Shown here: positions 16,299-24,677 of the stretch, piece by piece | Position numbering within the stretch: position 1 is the first letter of the stretch | Layout of the letters: each line of letters starts with the position of its first letter | NCBI RefSeq assembly: GCF_019392335.1 | Contig: NZ_JAHXRQ010000006.1 | Location: forward strand, 1 to 64,000 | Length of the DNA stretch: 64,000 nucleotides | Source: Mameliella sp. CS4 | Lineage (GTDB): Bacteria; Pseudomonadota; Alphaproteobacteria; Rhodobacterales; Rhodobacteraceae | Direction of reading: 5' to 3' | Notes under the pieces: model-generated | Databases searched by the model: none | The model's input: the letters and a program-made list of their open reading frames with translations, nothing else | What the model was told of the DNA's origin: nothing | Translations under genes and position numbers: made by a program

Positions 16299-17408
16299 AT
16301 GTCCGATTTCCTGCGTCCCCTGATCGCCGCCCTTACCTGCCTGACCCTCGCCGCCCCGGTCCGGGCCGGCGAATGGACGCAGCTTGACCCCCAGGACTAC
16401 GGCGACTGCAGCCTGCGGTTCGATGGCGTCATCGAACCCGGCAACCTGATGCGCGCCGCCGAACAGGATGTGTTGAGCGGCTTCAACGCCCGCATCTGCC
16501 TGAACAGCCCTGGTGGCTCACTGGGCGAGGTGCTGAATTTCCTCAAGGCGGCCAATGGCGACACTGGCGGGTTCTTCTTCGGCACCCGCGTGCAGACAGG
16601 AGACGAATGCCTGTCCTCCTGCGCGATCCTCTTCATGTTCGGCCAGGCCTTCGGCGCCAACAGCCCCTACCCCAGCCGCCAGCTGGAACCGGGGGCAAAG
16701 CTGGGCTTTCATTCGCCCTTTATCCGCGATGGCGCCAATCCCGCCGCCTCGGATGCCGAGGTCTTTCGGGTCGCTCTGCAAGTGGCCAAGCTGCTGGCTG
16801 ACAGTTCCTACAAGGCACTGACCGCCGCGGGACCCGCGCTGCCGCCCGAACTGCTGGCCATCGTGCTGGGCACGCCGTCGGCAGACATGCGTTATGTCGA
16901 CACGATCGCCGAGGCCAAGCTGATGGACATCGAGCTGACCGAGGATCTGGAGTACCGCGCCGTCTTTCCCGACACCCGCGCGAGTTTCGACCAGATCTAC
17001 CGCCGCATCTGCATCAGCAGCCATACGCTGACCTACCGCCAGCATTTCGTGCGCGAAGGCTATGACTTTGCCGATCTCGTCGCGCGCACGGCGGACCCGA
17101 CCTACCAGAGTGCCGACTATGTCGTTCACGTCAGGGAACGCGATCCCGCGACCGGAACCGGCCCGGAACGGCGCCGCGCCCTGCTGACCGGGCCAAGCTA
17201 CAGCGTCCCCGGCTGGTTCAGCGCGGGCGCGCAGCAGTACTGCCGGGTCGACCTGTCTGTCGAACCGGCGCCTGGCGGTCTGCGCGTGACCTCGTATTCC
17301 GTCGATTTCGGCGCGGCCATCAGCGCCGACCTCACCCGCATGCCCGACTGGGCGGGCGAGGTTCAGGTGACACGCGGCGGCCTGCTCCCTCTGGACACCC
17401 GGTACTGA
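16299..17408 (+). CDS. Periplasmic ClpP/crotonase-fold protein (COG3904-like)
   Basis: A 369-residue protein with a clear signal peptide (MSDFLRPLIAALTCLTLAAPVRAG). The mature N-terminal half looks like a ClpP/crotonase fold: ICLNSPGGSLGEVLNF (67-82), then GDECLSSCAILFMFG with a Ser-Ser pair at 106-107 in the position of the ClpP nucleophile, and LGFHSPF with His138. Six or more Cys suggest disulfides in the periplasm. The C-terminal half (about 200-369) is not recognised. Such proteins are called predicted periplasmic proteins; protease activity is not shown. The start has no visible Shine-Dalgarno because a terminator stem covers that region. Confidence 0.72.
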   Translation: MSDFLRPLIAALTCLTLAAPVRAGEWTQLDPQDYGDCSLRFDGVIEPGNLMRAAEQDVLSGFNARICLNSPGGSLGEVLNFLKAANGDTGGFFFGTRVQTGDECLSSCAILFMFGQAFGANSPYPSRQLEPGAKLGFHSPFIRDGANPAASDAEVFRVALQVAKLLADSSYKALTAAGPALPPELLAIVLGTPSADMRYVDTIAEAKLMDIELTEDLEYRAVFPDTRASFDQIYRRICISSHTLTYRQHFVREGYDFADLVARTADPTYQSADYVVHVRERDPATGTGPERRRALLTGPSYSVPGWFSAGAQQYCRVDLSVEPAPGGLRVTSYSVDFGAAISADLTRMPDWAGEVQVTRGGLLPLDTRY

Positions 17409-17470
17409 GCGCCCCCCTTCCGGTCCGCTGTCCCACGCGCTAAACCATGCCGCAAAGGGAGACATGACCC

Positions 17471-18262
17471 ATGCAGATGGCTCAAATCGGCGATCTTCGC
17501 CTGCACTACAGCGTCACGGGACCGGAAAACGGCACGCCCGTGGTCTTTGCCAACTCGCTGGGAACGGATTTCCGGCTGTGGGACGAGGTGCTGCCGCATT
17601 TGCCTGCGGGCCTGCGCATCCTGCGCTACGACAAGCGCGGGCACGGGCTGTCGGACGCCCCGGAAGGCCCCTACAGCATGGGCGCGCTGATCACGGATGT
17701 CGAACGGCTGATGGATCACACAGGCTTTTCCAACGCGATCTTCGTCGGCCTGTCCATCGGCGGCATGATCGCTCAGGGCCTTGCGGCCAAGCGGCTGGAC
17801 CTGGTGCGCGCAATGGTCCTGTCGAACACCGCCGCCAAGATCGGCACCCGCGACATGTGGGCCGACCGGATCGCCGCCGTGGAAACCGGCGGGTTGGAGA
17901 GCATCACCGGCCCGACGATGGACCGCTGGTTCTCCAGGCCCTTCCATGAGACCGAAGAGTTCCCCGGCTGGCGCAACATGTTCCTGCGTACGCCGCCTCA
18001 GGGCTGGACCGGCTGCGCGGCAGCCATCGCAGGCACGGATTTCCTGTCGTCGACCAGCGGCTTGCGTCTGCCCACATTGGCGATCGCCGGGTCCGAGGAC
18101 GGGTCGACCCCGCCCGACCTGGTGTTCGAAACCGCCGACCTGATCCCCGGCGCGCAAAAGGAACTGATCCGTGGCGCGGGCCACCTGCCCTGTGTCGAGA
18201 AACCGGAGGAATACGCCGCCCTCCTGACCGCCTTCCTCAGGGCGCAGGGCGCGGCGGGCTGA
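17471..18262 (+). CDS. pcaD: 3-oxoadipate enol-lactonase
   Basis: A 263-residue alpha/beta hydrolase that opens 3-oxoadipate enol-lactone to 3-oxoadipate in the protocatechuate branch of the beta-ketoadipate pathway. It has the PcaD segments FANSLGTDFRLWD, RYDKRGHGLSD and the nucleophile elbow GLSIGGMIAQGLA. The C-terminus has GSEDGSTPP (acid) and GAGHLPCVEKPE (His). A good ribosome site (AAAGGGAGA) precedes the ATG. It begins the short operon pcaD-hydrolase-pcaB. pcaC, pcaGH and the regulator pcaQ are not in this window. Confidence 0.9.
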   Translation: MQMAQIGDLRLHYSVTGPENGTPVVFANSLGTDFRLWDEVLPHLPAGLRILRYDKRGHGLSDAPEGPYSMGALITDVERLMDHTGFSNAIFVGLSIGGMIAQGLAAKRLDLVRAMVLSNTAAKIGTRDMWADRIAAVETGGLESITGPTMDRWFSRPFHETEEFPGWRNMFLRTPPQGWTGCAAAIAGTDFLSSTSGLRLPTLAIAGSEDGSTPPDLVFETADLIPGAQKELIRGAGHLPCVEKPEEYAALLTAFLRAQGAAG

Positions 18263-18263
18263 C

Positions 18264-18980
18264 ATGGCGCGCTTTCTGCTGATCCACGGCGCCTCGCACG
18301 GGGCCTGGTGCTGGCGCGACGTGGTGCCCGCGCTGGAGGCCCACGGGCACGAGGTCATCGCCATCGACCTGCCCTCGCATGGCGACGACAGGACACCGGT
18401 GGCTGAGGTGACGCTTGACCTCTACGCGAAAACGATCATCCGCCACCTGACCACGCCGACGATCCTTGTCGGCCATTCGATGGCCGGTTTCCCGATCACC
18501 CGCGCCGCCGAACTGGCGCCAGAGATGATCTCGCGCCTGGTCTATGTCTGCGCGCACACACCCTGGCCCGGCAAGACCATGTCCGAAATGCGCTTTCTCG
18601 GCGCCACACAACCGCTGGTCGCCGCCATTCGCGTCTCTGACGACGGACTGTCGCACACATTCGACCCGGACATGGCGCCAGACCTCTTCTACCAGGATTG
18701 CCCGCCAGAGGCGGTGGCCTATGCCCTGCCGCGCCTCACCCCGCAGGCCCAGGCCCCCGGCAAGACCGTGGTCGCACTGACCGCCAATTCGCAGGACAAG
18801 CCGCGCAGCTATATCCTCTGCCGCAAGGACGGCGCGATCCCGCCCGACCTGCAGGAACAGCTCGCCGCCCGTTTCGCGCCCGGCGAGGTCTACGAACTGG
18901 ACAGTGGCCATTCGCCCTTTTTCTCGATGCCCGGACGGCTGGCCGACCTGCTCGACCGGATCGCCGCCAAGACCCCCTGA
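18264..18980 (+). CDS. Alpha/beta hydrolase (methylesterase-like) within pca operon
   Basis: A 238-residue hydrolase like the EstC/plant methylesterase (SABP2) group: it starts FLLIHGASHGAWCWRDVVPALEAHGH and continues AIDLPSHGDD. The elbow GHSMAGFP holds the Ser, and the His is in LDSGHSPFFSMP. The ATG is two bases after the pcaD stop, so it is co-translated with pcaD and followed 12 bases later by pcaB. It may hydrolyse an aromatic or muconate ester feeding the pathway (inference). It is not a second PcaD. Confidence 0.82.
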   Translation: MARFLLIHGASHGAWCWRDVVPALEAHGHEVIAIDLPSHGDDRTPVAEVTLDLYAKTIIRHLTTPTILVGHSMAGFPITRAAELAPEMISRLVYVCAHTPWPGKTMSEMRFLGATQPLVAAIRVSDDGLSHTFDPDMAPDLFYQDCPPEAVAYALPRLTPQAQAPGKTVVALTANSQDKPRSYILCRKDGAIPPDLQEQLAARFAPGEVYELDSGHSPFFSMPGRLADLLDRIAAKTP

Positions 18981-18991
18981 CAGGACAGCCC

Positions 18992-20323
18992 ATGCCCGCA
19001 ACGCCCTTTGACAGCGCCCACCTGCACCGCCTCTTTCCCACCGGAGAAACCGCGCGCCTGTTTTCCGACAGCGCCGAGATTCGCGCCATGATGCTGGTCG
19101 AGGCGGCGCTGGCCCAGGCGCAGGCGGCCCAAGGTGTGATCCCCGAAACCGCCGCCGCCGCGATCCAGCGCGCCAGCCTGGAATGCCAGATCGACCCGGC
19201 CCAGCTGGCCGAAGCCACGGGCCAGAACGGCGTCACCACCCCCGCCTTCGTCGCCGCCTTTCGCGCGGCGATGAACGCGCCGGAACATGCGCAATACCTG
19301 CATTGGGGCGCCACCTCGCAGGACATCCAGGACACCGGGTTGATGCTGCGCCTGCGCCAGGCCCTGGCCCAGCAGGAGGACCGCCTGCGCGCCACGCTGA
19401 CCGCGCTTGCCCGTCTGGCCAGCGATCACGCGGAAACCCCGATGGCCGCGCGCACCTATGGCCAGCACGCGACGCCTACCAGTTTCGGCGCCCAGGCCGC
19501 CGCCTGGGGCTGGCCGCTGATCGAGGCGCTGGAGGCCCTGCCCGCCCTGCGCACCCGCGCCCTGCGCGTCTCCTTGTCCGGGGCGGCCGGCACCGCCTCG
19601 GCCCTAGGCCCCGACCCCGCCGCCCTGCGCGCGGAAATGGCGGAAAAGCTGGGCCTGCAAGACCCCGGCCATAGCTGGCACAGCGACCGCACCCCGCTCT
19701 TGACGATTGCCGACTGGTTTACCCGCACGGCACTCGCCGCCGGCAAACTGGGAGAGGACCTGGTGCTTGCCACCCAAAGCGGCATCGCCGAGATCCGTCT
19801 TGGCGGCTCTGGCGCTTCCTCGACCATGCCGCAGAAACAGAACCCGGTGGCCCCCTCCGCCCTGATCGCGCTGGCGCGCCATGCACAGGGGTTGAACGCC
19901 ACGCTGCAAGGCGCAGCCCTGCACCGGCAGCAACGCGACGGCGCGGCATGGTTCACCGAATGGCTCTGCCTGCCGCAACTCGTTCTGTCGGCCTCTGCCG
20001 CCGCGACGCAGGCGCAGGCATTGGCAGAAAGCCTGACCCCGGATGCCCATGCGATGAGGGCAACGCTGGACGCCACCGGCGGGCTGCTCATGGCCGAGGC
20101 GCTGTCCTTTGCACTTGCCCGAACCATGCCCCGGCCAGAGGCACAGGCCGCCTCCAAGACGCTCTGCACACAGGCCCGCGACAGTGGTCAGCCGCTGGAA
20201 CAGATCGCCCGCGCCGCGCACCCCGACCTGTCTGCAGACCTGTTCGACCCCGTCCACCAGATGGGCGCCGCACCGGACGAGGCCCGCGCCTTTGCCGCCA
20301 GAGTCGCCAGCCTGGCAAGCTGA
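18992..20323 (+). CDS. pcaB: 3-carboxy-cis,cis-muconate cycloisomerase
   Basis: A 443-residue member of the fumarase/aspartase superfamily that lactonises 3-carboxy-cis,cis-muconate in protocatechuate breakdown. The signature GASSTMPQKQNPVAP is complete. HWGATSQDIQDTG and RTYGQHATPTSFG are the other two conserved blocks. The length fits bacterial PcaB. It ends the pca operon; an AGCGACA inverted repeat follows at 20353. Adenylosuccinate lyase is the close alternative, but TSQDIQDTG, the Q-rich mid-region and the pcaD neighbour favour PcaB. Confidence 0.9.
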   Translation: MPATPFDSAHLHRLFPTGETARLFSDSAEIRAMMLVEAALAQAQAAQGVIPETAAAAIQRASLECQIDPAQLAEATGQNGVTTPAFVAAFRAAMNAPEHAQYLHWGATSQDIQDTGLMLRLRQALAQQEDRLRATLTALARLASDHAETPMAARTYGQHATPTSFGAQAAAWGWPLIEALEALPALRTRALRVSLSGAAGTASALGPDPAALRAEMAEKLGLQDPGHSWHSDRTPLLTIADWFTRTALAAGKLGEDLVLATQSGIAEIRLGGSGASSTMPQKQNPVAPSALIALARHAQGLNATLQGAALHRQQRDGAAWFTEWLCLPQLVLSASAAATQAQALAESLTPDAHAMRATLDATGGLLMAEALSFALARTMPRPEAQAASKTLCTQARDSGQPLEQIARAAHPDLSADLFDPVHQMGAAPDEARAFAARVASLAS

Positions 20324-20352
20324 CCCGACCTGCCGTCACGTCACGCAATGCA

Positions 20353-20373
20353 AGCGACACCGCCAATGTCGCT
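20353..20373. promoter_or_regulatory. Inverted repeat between pcaB and the alcohol dehydrogenase
   Basis: AGCGACA-N7-TGTCGCT, a perfect 7-bp repeat followed by TT. It lies 30 bases after the pcaB stop and 64 bases before the ATG of the alcohol dehydrogenase. It may be a weak terminator or an operator. Confidence 0.4.
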
Positions 20374-20436
20374 TTCGGAACAGCGGCCCGCTTGTCTGCC
20401 CGCGCACCCTGCCCGGAAGACACCGGGGAGGAACCC

Positions 20437-21525
20437 ATGACACGCATCCGCGCGGCGGTCTGCACCGCCTTCGACGCGCCCCTGCAGATCGAGGACCTCG
20501 ACCTCCGCGCCCCCGGCGCCGGAGAGATCGAGGTCACGCTAGAGGCCGTTGCAATCTGCCATTCCGACATTTCCTATGCCACCGGCGCCTGGGGCGGCAC
20601 ACTGCCGGCGGTCTATGGCCACGAGGCAGCGGGACGTATCACCGCCCTGGGCGAGGGCATCAGCGGATTGCAGACCGGCGACCGTGTCGTCGTCACGCTG
20701 ATCCGGGCCTGCGGCACTTGCCCCACCTGCGCCTCTGGCCGCCCGACCATCTGCATCGGCGATCGTGACAGCGCGCCGGTCCTGACCCGGCCCGACGGCA
20801 CAGAGGTGGTGCAGGCCATGTTCTGCGGCGCCTTTGCCGAAAAGGTCGTTGTCGATCAAAGCCAGGTTGTCACCCTGCCCGATGACATGCCGCCCGAAGC
20901 CGTCTGCCTGCTGGCCTGCGGCGTGATCACCGGCATCGGCGCGGTCATCAACGCCGGCAAGATGCGCCCGGGCGACGATGTGGTCGTGATCGGGGCCGGC
21001 GGCGTGGGCCTGAACGCGATCCAGGGCGCGCGCATCGGGGGCGCCCGCCGCATCGTCGCCGTCGACATGAGCGAGGAGAAACTGAACATCGCCCGAGATT
21101 TCGGCGCCACCGACGGCATCCTCGCCACCCGGAACAACCCTTGGGAGGCCGCCCATGCCGCGCTGGGCCGGGGCGCCGATGTGGTCGCCGTGACCGTGGG
21201 TGCGATCCCCGCCTACGAACAGGCCATGCGCTACCTGGGTTGGGGCGGGCGTATGGTGATGATCGGCATGCCGCACACCGGCGCGATGGCCACCTATGAA
21301 CCGGTGGTTCCTGCCTTCATGGGCCAGCAAATGATCGGCTCGAAAATGGGCGACGTGGTGATCCAGCGCGATATCCCCTGGATGGCCGATCTCTACCGTC
21401 AGGGGCGCCTCAAGCTTGACGAGCTGGTCTCGGGCCGCTGGCGCCTCGACCAGATCAACGAGGCCATCGCCGACACGATGACCGGCGGCGCGCGCCGCAA
21501 CGTGATCCTCTTCGACAGCCATTGA
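20437..21525 (+). CDS. Zinc-dependent alcohol dehydrogenase (class III-like)
   Basis: A 362-residue MDR-family dehydrogenase. The catalytic zinc residues are in VAICHSDISYATG (Cys, with the Ser/Asp neighbour) and GHEAAGRI (His-Glu). The structural-zinc loop around RACGTCPTCASGRPTIC carries four Cys. The NAD-binding GAGGVGLNAIQGA is intact. Substrates of this class are alcohols, aldehydes or S-hydroxymethyl glutathione; FADH-type residues are not obviously complete. A strong ribosome site GGGGAGGAA precedes ATG 20437. A dispersed repeat follows, then the enolase-superfamily gene; both may be regulated together with pca. Confidence 0.85.
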   Translation: MTRIRAAVCTAFDAPLQIEDLDLRAPGAGEIEVTLEAVAICHSDISYATGAWGGTLPAVYGHEAAGRITALGEGISGLQTGDRVVVTLIRACGTCPTCASGRPTICIGDRDSAPVLTRPDGTEVVQAMFCGAFAEKVVVDQSQVVTLPDDMPPEAVCLLACGVITGIGAVINAGKMRPGDDVVVIGAGGVGLNAIQGARIGGARRIVAVDMSEEKLNIARDFGATDGILATRNNPWEAAHAALGRGADVVAVTVGAIPAYEQAMRYLGWGGRMVMIGMPHTGAMATYEPVVPAFMGQQMIGSKMGDVVIQRDIPWMADLYRQGRLKLDELVSGRWRLDQINEAIADTMTGGARRNVILFDSH

Positions 21526-21544
21526 CCGGGGCACCCCGCCCGCT

Positions 21545-21608
21545 GTTTCTTTGGGCAGGCAAATACTTCGGGGGAGCCGCAGGCGGGGGGCAGAGCCCCC
21601 CTCCCCCG
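21545..21608. repeat. Intergenic AAATACT/GGGGGCAG repeat, copy 2
   Basis: The ordered blocks TTTCTTTGGGC, CAAATACTTCGGGGGAG, CCGCAGGC and GGGGGCAGAGCCCCC match copy 1 at 1244-1316. The last block contains a perfect 7-bp hairpin with an AGA loop (21585-21601). It lies between the alcohol dehydrogenase and enolase-superfamily genes. Confidence 0.5.
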
Positions 21609-21627
21609 CAACCGACAGGAACAGGCC

Positions 21628-22863
21628 ATGAAACTCCGCGATCTCGACATCATCGTCACCGCGCCGCCCGCCCCCGGCTGGGGCGGGCGCTACTGGATCC
21701 TGGTCAAGCTGACGACGGATGACGGCATCACCGGCTGGGGCGAATGTTACGCCGCCTCGGTCGGACCGGACGCGATGCGCGCGGTGATCAGCGATGTCTT
21801 TGCCCGCTATTTCGAGGGTGAAAACCCCGAGAACATCGAACGCATGTTCCGCCGCACCTATTCTTCGGGCTTTACCCAGCGCCCGGACCTGACGGTGATG
21901 GGTGCCTTTTCAGGGCTGGAGATCGCCTGTTGGGATATCCTGGGAAAGGCGCGCGACCGGCCCGTCTGGGCGCTGATCGGCGGCATGATGAACGAAAGGG
22001 TGCGCGCCTATACCTATCTCTACCCGCTGCCGAGGCACCGGATGGACGACTTCTGGACCTCGCCCGACCTTGCCGCCGAGTCCGCCATCGACTGTGTCGA
22101 GCGCGGCTATACGGCTGTGAAGTTCGACCCGGCCGGCCCCTACACGATGCGCGGCGGACACCAGCCGGGCATGCGCGACATCGCCATGTCCGTCGCCTTC
22201 TGCAAGGCGATCCGCGAGGCGGTGGGCGACCGCGCCGACCTGCTGTTCGGCACGCACGGCCAGTTCACCACCGCGGGCGCCATAAGGCTGGGCCAGGCAA
22301 TCGAGCCCTACCTGCCGCTCTGGTTCGAGGAACCGGTGCCGCCGGACAACCTGCTGGAATTCGCCGAGGTGGCGCGCGCGGTGCGCGTGCCCGTTGCCAC
22401 CGGCGAACGCCTGACCACCCGTGCTGAATTCGCCACGCTCTTGCGCACTGGCGGGGCCAGGATCCTGCAACCGGCGCTTGGCCGCGCCGGCGGCATCTGG
22501 GAGATGCGCAAGCTGGCCGCGATGGCCGAAAGCTTCAACGCGGAAATGGCGCCGCATCTCTATGCCGGTCCCGTCGAATGGGCGGCCAACATCCAGCTTG
22601 CCGTCTCTGTCCCCAACCTGCTGCTGGCCGAAACCATCGAGACGCCCTTCCACGCGGCGCTCATCAAGAACACGGTAAAGCTTGACAACGGTTTCATCCC
22701 TGCGCCGACGGCCCCCGGGCTGGGCATCGAGGTAGACGAGGATCTGGCCCGCGCGCATCCCTATACCGGGGCCGATCTGCACCTGCAGATGCAGGATGCG
22801 CCCTGCGATTACGCACTTGGCAACGCATTCCAGGGGGGCGCGCCGCCCCTGACCGAATCATGA
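21628..22863 (+). CDS. Mandelate racemase/muconate lactonizing enzyme family protein
   Basis: A 411-residue enolase-superfamily enzyme with an N-terminal capping domain (about 1-130) and a TIM barrel. The metal and catalytic residues can be placed: Lys in VKFDPAGPY, Glu in WFEEPVPPDN, Glu in ATGERLTTR, and the His-bearing MAPHLYAGPVEW on the last strands. This mandelate-racemase subgroup contains sugar-acid dehydratases and galactarolactone cycloisomerases. A sugar-acid role is more likely than a muconate one despite the pca neighbours. No transporter sits next to it. Confidence 0.82.
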   Translation: MKLRDLDIIVTAPPAPGWGGRYWILVKLTTDDGITGWGECYAASVGPDAMRAVISDVFARYFEGENPENIERMFRRTYSSGFTQRPDLTVMGAFSGLEIACWDILGKARDRPVWALIGGMMNERVRAYTYLYPLPRHRMDDFWTSPDLAAESAIDCVERGYTAVKFDPAGPYTMRGGHQPGMRDIAMSVAFCKAIREAVGDRADLLFGTHGQFTTAGAIRLGQAIEPYLPLWFEEPVPPDNLLEFAEVARAVRVPVATGERLTTRAEFATLLRTGGARILQPALGRAGGIWEMRKLAAMAESFNAEMAPHLYAGPVEWAANIQLAVSVPNLLLAETIETPFHAALIKNTVKLDNGFIPAPTAPGLGIEVDEDLARAHPYTGADLHLQMQDAPCDYALGNAFQGGAPPLTES

Positions 22864-22921
22864 TCTGGTCTTTCCCAAACGGCGGGCTATATTAACCCAG
22901 TCGAAAAAAGACGCGAGTCAC

Positions 22922-23257
22922 ATGGAAGACCAGACAAAACTGCCGCCTCCCCCGGAGGAGATGCAAACCAACGCCATGCACGCAGCCGCGTTTCTCAAGA
23001 CGCTGGCACATGAAGGGCGCCTGATGATCCTTTGCCACCTCGGGTCAAGCGAGAAGTCCGTCGGTGAGCTGGAAGAGCTGCTGGGCATCCGCCAGGCAGC
23101 GGTCAGCCAGATGCTGGCCCGGCTGCGCGAAGAAGGTCTGGTGACAACCCGGCGCGACGGCAAGACGATTTACTACAGCCTGGCCAATGACAACACGAGT
23201 CGTGTGATCGGCCTGCTTTACGACATCTTCTGCGCACAGCCCGATGGCGGCTGCTGA
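22922..23257 (+). CDS. BigR/SqrR-like ArsR-family repressor
   Basis: A 111-residue winged helix protein. Its sequence follows the BigR/SqrR group: RLMILCHL, then EKSVGELEELL, a recognition helix around RQAAVSQMLARLR, and RRDGKTIYYSLA followed by LLYDIFCAQ. Cys38 and Cys104 occupy the positions of the BigR redox pair, which in BigR and SqrR form a di- or polysulfide bond when reactive sulfur is present and release DNA. No sulfide oxidation gene (sqr, pdo) is adjacent. Instead it overlaps an amidase by 14 bases. An AT-rich TATATTAA lies at the promoter, about 25 bases upstream. Confidence 0.85.
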   Translation: MEDQTKLPPPPEEMQTNAMHAAAFLKTLAHEGRLMILCHLGSSEKSVGELEELLGIRQAAVSQMLARLREEGLVTTRRDGKTIYYSLANDNTSRVIGLLYDIFCAQPDGGC

Positions 23258-24674
23258 TCCCGGCTTTTCAGGCCCCGAGCTCTGCCGGTTGACGGCCTGC
23301 GAGGCGGTCGAGCTGCTGCAACGTGGTGAGGTCAGCCCGGGCGACCTGCTGGACGCCAGCCTTGCCCGCATCGAACAGACCTCTCCGGCGATCAACGCCC
23401 TCGTGACCCCCTGCCCCGAACGCGCCCGCGCGGCTGCGCAAGGCGCCGCACCCGTCAGCCTGCTGGCCGGGCTGCCGATCGGGATCAAGGACCTGACGCC
23501 CGTCGCCGGGGTGCGCACCACCTTCGGCACACCGGGCCTTGCGGATTTCGTGCCAGAAAGCTCGGACCCGATGGTCACGCGGCTTGAATCCCGCGGCGCC
23601 TTGGTGATCGGCAAGACGAACACGCCGGAAATGGGCGCCGGAGCGAACACCTTCAACCCGGTCTTCGGCGCCACCCGCAACCCCTGGAACACCACGATGA
23701 ACGCGGGCGGCTCCTCCGGTGGGGCGGCTGCCGGTCTCGCGGCGGGTGAGGTCTGGCTCAGCCAGGGGTCGGACCTGGGCGGCAGCCTGCGGACGCCCGC
23801 CAGCTTTTGCGGCATCGTCGGACTGCGCCCCTCGCCCGGCATCGTCGCCAGCCCTGGCGGGGACGGGTTCAATCCCTTCGGCGTCGAAGGCCCGATGGCC
23901 CGCACGGTCGAGGACTGCGCGCTGTTCCTCGACGCGATGAGCGGCTTCGACCCGGTCTCGCCGATCTCCTTCCCGCCGACCGAAGGGGGCTACCTGGACA
24001 GTTGCCGCCGCGATCCCGGCCCGATCCGCATCGGCTTTGCGCCCGATCTTGGCCGGCTGGCCCCGGTCGAACCGGAAATGGCGCAGATCCTGGCCGCCGC
24101 GCTGACAAGGCTACAGGCTCCGGACGTGGAGATTGTCGAGGACACGCCCGACCTGCAGGCGATCGACAGCACCTTTCGCACCTTCCGCGCCTTGGGCATG
24201 TGGACCGGCTTTCGCGCCACGCCAGAGGCGATCACATCGCGCTACAAGCCCGCTCTGCAGGCGAACATCGCCCAAGGCGGCAAGCTGACGGTGGATCAGA
24301 TCGCCGATGCCAACCTGGCGCGCGCGACGCTTTACGAAACGATGCGCCGGTACCTGGAAAGGATCGATGTGCTGGCCTGCCCGGTCACGGGCATCGGGCC
24401 CCTGCCGGTCGAGATCGAGTATCCGCCGGAGATCGCGGGTGTCGCCAGCACCGATTACCTCGACTGGCTTCGCTTTGCCTTCCTGGCGACGCTCTGCGGG
24501 CTGCCCGCCCTTTCGCTTCCGGTGGGCCGCGACGCGCGCGGGTTGCCGGTGGGCCTGCAGCTGATCGGCCCGCCACGGGGCGAAGCCCGGCTGTTGCAGA
24601 TCGCCCGGCGGCTGGAACAGGCGACCGGCTTTGCCGCGACGCCCATCGACCCGGTCGTGACCCACACCGCGTGA
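23244..24674 (+). CDS. Amidase signature family protein
   Basis: A 476-residue amidase signature hydrolase. The catalytic Lys is in LPIGIKDLTPV; the Gly/Ser-rich signature NAGGSSGGAAAGLAAG supplies the cis-Ser; and the nucleophile Ser is in GSDLGGSLRTPAS. C-terminal LATLCGLPALSLPVG matches the family. The group hydrolyses amides, carbamates or aminoacyl amides; glutamyl-tRNA amidotransferase GatA is a relative but no gatB/gatC is adjacent. Its ATG 23244 lies inside the regulator gene, so the two are an operon and the amidase expression is likely tied to the thiol-sensing repressor. Confidence 0.85.
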   Translation: MAAADPGFSGPELCRLTACEAVELLQRGEVSPGDLLDASLARIEQTSPAINALVTPCPERARAAAQGAAPVSLLAGLPIGIKDLTPVAGVRTTFGTPGLADFVPESSDPMVTRLESRGALVIGKTNTPEMGAGANTFNPVFGATRNPWNTTMNAGGSSGGAAAGLAAGEVWLSQGSDLGGSLRTPASFCGIVGLRPSPGIVASPGGDGFNPFGVEGPMARTVEDCALFLDAMSGFDPVSPISFPPTEGGYLDSCRRDPGPIRIGFAPDLGRLAPVEPEMAQILAAALTRLQAPDVEIVEDTPDLQAIDSTFRTFRALGMWTGFRATPEAITSRYKPALQANIAQGGKLTVDQIADANLARATLYETMRRYLERIDVLACPVTGIGPLPVEIEYPPEIAGVASTDYLDWLRFAFLATLCGLPALSLPVGRDARGLPVGLQLIGPPRGEARLLQIARRLEQATGFAATPIDPVVTHTA

Positions 24675-24677
24675 CTG

